Shown piece by piece: positions 63,931 through 64,000 of a stretch of 64,000 nt of DNA (positions are counted from its first letter, which is position 1; every line of letters starts with the position of its first letter). Source of the stretch: Pelagophyceae sp. CCMP2097. Its lineage: Eukaryota; Sar; Pelagophyceae. The notes beneath the pieces were generated by a model, which saw only the letters and a program-made list of their open reading frames with translations, was not told the DNA's origin and did no database searches. Made by a program: the position numbers and the translations under genes. The stretch is taken from NCBI GenBank assembly GCA_026770575.1, contig MU657173.1:96830-160829 (forward strand), read 5' to 3'.

Positions 63931-64000
63931 AAAAGAAAAAAGAAATAGCTCAATAAGAAATAAAATAATAAAAATAAAGATAAGGAGGATTTGAAAGTTC

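Larger units (their letters stand above)
62753..64000. other. Repeat-rich right end of the window, no confident gene
   Basis: Starts as the promoter side of the fasciclin gene. GC content is clearly lower than elsewhere. It holds two direct repeats, a GACTCG microsatellite, an ATA/TAA run, the N gap and a tRNA-like 3' end with A-rich tail. Between about 63320 and 63700 several medium-length open frames overlap on both strands with no recognisable protein. Confidence 0.5.

Noticed and set aside
1..64000. Bacterial origin or large bacterial transfer, suggested by the high GC and dense gene packing
   Set aside because: Nearly every gene has spliceosomal introns and the families are eukaryotic (p24, FHA, CFAP99, CCCH, PP2A). 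No operons or Shine-Dalgarno pattern seen.

Overview
The window is nuclear DNA of a GC-rich, photosynthetic, flagellum-competent protist, most likely a stramenopile alga of the pelagophyte kind (Aureococcus-like). The call rests on several things in the sequence: very GC-rich genes packed on both strands; about ninety short spliceosomal introns (about 40-260 nt) with an unusual GTGCG/GTCCG donor; plastid leaders of the signal peptide plus ASAF-like type (7932-, 14469+, 62752-); a thylakoid membrane protein; ciliary and centrosomal proteins; and nuclear genes for mitochondrial SDHB, EF-Tu and an MTFP1-like protein. It is not bacterial: most genes only make sense once introns are removed, and I could follow reading phase through nearly all of them.

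Layout. 0-10 kb: C2/HEAT protein, COMT-like methyltransferase, SDHB, a CxCxxC-repeat plastid protein and a ten-exon GYF-ankyrin fusion. 10-20 kb: four-finger CCCH RNA-binding protein, a small PsbW-like thylakoid protein, a glutaredoxin-like protein, PP2A catalytic subunit and an FHA/zinc-knuckle protein. 20-32 kb: DUF4239-like membrane protein, two proteins without recognised family, an AT-rich fold-back block, an MTFP1 homologue whose first intron carries a complete-looking MITE, glutamate-cysteine ligase and a methyltransferase-like secreted protein. 32-45 kb: Sfi1-like centrin-binding repeat protein, ADCK/UbiB kinase, CFAP99, p24 cargo receptor, another methyltransferase-like protein and a PFK-2/FBPase-2 with a degenerate phosphatase half. 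45-64 kb: MATE transporter, secreted metzincin protease with diatom-type Cys modules, a triple cold-shock-domain protein, an unknown 180-aa protein, a tail-anchored Stc1-like Cys/Pro protein, a double Popeye-domain protein, mitochondrial EF-Tu, an RRM protein like the cyclophilin E N-terminus, and a plastid fasciclin protein. The last 1.2 kb is repeat-rich, lower in GC, holds a 69-N gap, and ends in a tRNA-like B box with an A-rich tail.

Function. There is no operon logic; neighbours are mostly unrelated housekeeping genes (glutathione synthesis, glycolytic control, respiration, translation, secretion, splicing/RNA binding, cilia). Many genes are head to head with 75-310 bp between start codons (41365/41441, 56450/56641, 61014/61208, 7932/8171, 27692/27938, 45402/45707), implying shared promoters.

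The most noteworthy signals are the non-canonical splice donors, including eight or nine candidate GC-AG introns that restore reading phase, the MITE with terminal inverted repeats and a 5-bp target duplication inside an intron, a start codon split by an intron, and several unusual domain architectures. Exon coordinates were worked out by hand from reading phase and homology; no alignment or transcript data were available.
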